Made by a program: the position numbers and the translations under genes
Shown: positions 62,321 to 64,000 of the stretch, piece after piece
Numbering within the stretch: the stretch's first letter is position 1
Layout: each line of letters starts with the position of its first letter
From: Sutcliffiella sp. FSL R7-0096
Lineage (GTDB): Bacteria > Bacillota > Bacilli > Bacillales > Bacillaceae_I
Reading direction: 5' to 3'
DNA: 64,000 nucleotides
Assembly (NCBI RefSeq): GCF_038595065.1
Contig: NZ_CP152003.1
Location: 3,514,001 to 3,578,000 of the forward strand
The notes under the pieces: generated by a model
The model's input: the letters and a program-made list of their open reading frames with translations, nothing else
What the model was told of the DNA's origin: nothing
The model's database searches: none

Positions 62321-63421
62321 TTATCTCAATATCATTCGATTGAACTGGGATAAAGGGATGGTTTTAATATTTAATTCTTCTGCTCTTTTGAGTAGCTTAT
62401 ACTCGTTTCCATCTGTATAGACAATAATGTCGGCTTTTGTGCTATTTGTTCCTTTGTTTACACCAAGTACTTCCAAATGTTGAACAAGGATTTCTTCGAC
62501 CCTGTTTTGCGCCCGAATAGGTAACAGAGCAATGTTGATAACTTTCCCTTTCAATTCCGGAATTTTTTTGAACGGGGACTCATTGTTTTCCACTGTAGTA
62601 GCGATAGATTTTCGGGTAATAGAGGCTGTTCCTAGATCGAGATCCGACGATACTGCGTCTATAAACCAATCATCAGTTTGAACCTCAATCTCCAACGCTC
62701 TTGCTTTAACCAGTTTGCTTCCCGGATTTTCCCCACAAATCAATAAATCAGTTTTAGGCGAAACGCTTCCTGTAACGGTAGCACCACACTTGGTTGCGAT
62801 CGCTTGCATAAGGACCCTAGGAAAAGGGCTAGTACCGGTGAAAACCATCCTCTTACCTGCAAATACGTCACATTCCCCTTCCACATTCGCGTTCGCTTCC
62901 ACCAAATTTTTAAATTTTTTCGGTGACACTTTATATAATGGTAACCATGTTTGTGGATTTGCCTTTTCTATCACCTCATAGAGCGCATTAACATCATCAA
63001 TCGCTTTATGCGTCAAAGGACGGTTTACTTCGAAATACCGCAGTAAATAGTCCAAGGAATACGAAAACAACTCTGGATTTTCAAGTTTAATGGCCCTAAC
63101 GGAATCATAGCATTCATACTCCTCCCCTAACCATCCATAATGCACTAGAAACTTTCTATCAAATGCAACGTTATGCGCAACTATAGGATACTTATATTTT
63201 TTCACTATTTCTATAAACCGTTCTTTACTCTCTTTGTCTTCACATATATTTGCATACCCTTTTCCCATTCCTAGATGAACTAAACGTATGTCTGCTACTT
63301 CTGCGATATGCTCCGTTAAAACGATTCTTCCGTCTTCCACGACCAACAAGGCAACTTCGTATATACCAGAGTCCACACTAAAATCCAGCGTTTCTATGTC
63401 AAGCAGAATCATGTTTTTCAT
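62321..63421 (-). CDS. DnaQ-like 3'-5' exonuclease with BRCT domain
   Basis: 366 residues. N-terminal DEDDh exonuclease: LLDIETL (about residues 5-11), VAHNVAFDRKFL (about 96-107) and HKAIDDVNALYE (about 138-149). A BRCT domain follows (about 186-260: GKRMVFTGTSPFPR, GATVTGSVSPKTDLLICGEN), then a C-terminal second BRCT-like domain. Such proteins act in DNA repair or RNA/DNA trimming. It overlaps the upstream gene by four bases. No repeat core lies beside it, so it may mark the array boundary. Confidence 0.85.
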   Translation of the reverse strand: MKNMILLDIETLDFSVDSGIYEVALLVVEDGRIVLTEHIAEVADIRLVHLGMGKGYANICEDKESKERFIEIVKKYKYPIVAHNVAFDRKFLVHYGWLGEEYECYDSVRAIKLENPELFSYSLDYLLRYFEVNRPLTHKAIDDVNALYEVIEKANPQTWLPLYKVSPKKFKNLVEANANVEGECDVFAGKRMVFTGTSPFPRVLMQAIATKCGATVTGSVSPKTDLLICGENPGSKLVKARALEIEVQTDDWFIDAVSSDLDLGTASITRKSIATTVENNESPFKKIPELKGKVINIALLPIRAQNRVEEILVQHLEVLGVNKGTNSTKADIIVYTDGNEYKLLKRAEELNIKTIPLSQFNRMILR

Positions 63422-63855
63422 AGTGCTGCACCGATATGAACCTTGAAATTGTCCTGAAGATAATTGTTCAATTCATCTCTACTACTAAATAGCACGGAGA
63501 GTTTTTCAGATGAAAAATGAAAATGATCACTGTATGTACTCTTCCTTATAGTAAAGGTAAGTGACAGGTCTTTTCCCTCTTCGTTTTTGTATTGTATCGT
63601 ATCTTTGTGTACTGCTTTATATTGATGCCTTCCTACTTCTTTTCCGGTTTTTCTTACAATAAATAACGCATCATTCTTAATTTCGTGGAAATGTAGCTCC
63701 TGGTAATCATATAAACCTCTAGAATAAAAAGATTCAGTTCCAGTTTCCAAATGGCTGATCAGCATTTCCTCTCGAGTAAAACCCGTAATATAGACTTTGT
63801 TTTCATGAATATCTATAATTGCACTTTTCAATTCATTTATTCGAGCTTGTAACAT
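63418..63855 (-). CDS. Hypothetical partner of the exonuclease
   Basis: A soluble, 145-residue protein, probably beta-rich (KVYITGFTREEML, ALFIVRKTGKEVGRHQYKAVH). No family recognised. Its stop overlaps the exonuclease start (ATGA), so the two are co-translated. GGGGTGG upstream of the ATG at 63855. Sequence after 63856 to the window end shows no gene. Confidence 0.65.
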   Translation of the reverse strand: MLQARINELKSAIIDIHENKVYITGFTREEMLISHLETGTESFYSRGLYDYQELHFHEIKNDALFIVRKTGKEVGRHQYKAVHKDTIQYKNEEGKDLSLTFTIRKSTYSDHFHFSSEKLSVLFSSRDELNNYLQDNFKVHIGAAL

Positions 63856-64000
63856 TATTCCACCCCTCCATACAATATTTCCCTCTTTATATTACCTTAA
63901 TTTTCCGAATATTTCTTTGTTTTTTTAAAAAACATCCTAAATACTTGAAAGGTTAACTTGTGGGGTGCAAACAGACAAATATTCCGTGTAATTACATATA

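Overview
The window is AT-rich DNA from a low-GC Gram-positive bacterium, most likely a Bacillaceae relative. The evidence is strong AGGAGG-type ribosome sites, frequent TTG/GTG starts, a T-box leader, and Bacillus-type families (EcsB-like, YobI-like, VanZ, DUF1871, DUF1572, DUF3147, WapI-type and Imm53 immunity proteins, Tn554-like transposon). I see no rRNA, tRNA, CRISPR array or phage structural genes.

From about 0 to 61.3 kb the DNA is organised as an integron-like array. Dozens of short accessory genes, almost all on the minus strand and one or two per unit, are separated by an imperfectly palindromic repeat. The repeat always has the same orientation. It ends in a core resembling GCGCCCGATTGCGGAAGATC, usually 2-45 nt beyond a gene's stop codon; the left arm carries the same core inverted. 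I counted about 40 cores. Cargo includes GNAT acetyltransferases, phosphotransferase/nucleotidyltransferase/beta-lactamase-like enzymes, MFS exporters, orphan immunity proteins, small membrane proteins and lipoproteins. Many cargo genes are broken by one-base deletions in A/T runs or by an in-frame TAA.

Layout: 0-4.6 kb, EamA exporter, GNAT, MarR/DUF3147 operon and small membrane genes; 4.7-7.8 kb, a vanZ-like gene split by an IS21 element; 7.9-14.2 kb, small cargo, a MraY paralogue and a beta-lactamase-like hydrolase; 14.3-15.9 kb, an IS110 element inserted exactly in a repeat, whose non-coding region contains a 9-nt match to its target; 15.9-21.1 kb, immunity-type and enzyme cassettes; 21.4-25.7 kb, two MFS exporters, one behind a T-box leader, the other with a DeoR regulator; 26.0-29.7 kb, a Tn554-like tnpABC transposon bracketed by inverted repeat cores; 30.1-33.6 kb, an operon of four tyrosine recombinases arranged A-B-A-B; 34.0-37.7 kb, a large YobI-like P-loop NTPase; 37.8-38.2 kb, an IS110 relic in another repeat; 38.3-41.9 kb, small cargo; 42.2-46.7 kb, a complete type II CBASS operon (CD-NTase, Cap2, Cap3, Cap5); 46.8-48.4 kb, a second kind of IS110-family element; 48.7-61.3 kb, more cargo and fragmentary genes (including a dihydrofolate reductase with an internal deletion). 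From about 61.3 kb the repeats stop and a DnaQ-type exonuclease/BRCT gene with a partner follows.

My main hypothesis is that this is an integron-like gene-cassette platform of a Gram-positive bacterium that does not use classical IntI/attC. The repeats would be the recombination sites and the four-recombinase operon is the best local candidate for the machinery. Array geometry and repeat structure are visible directly; the recombination function is inference.
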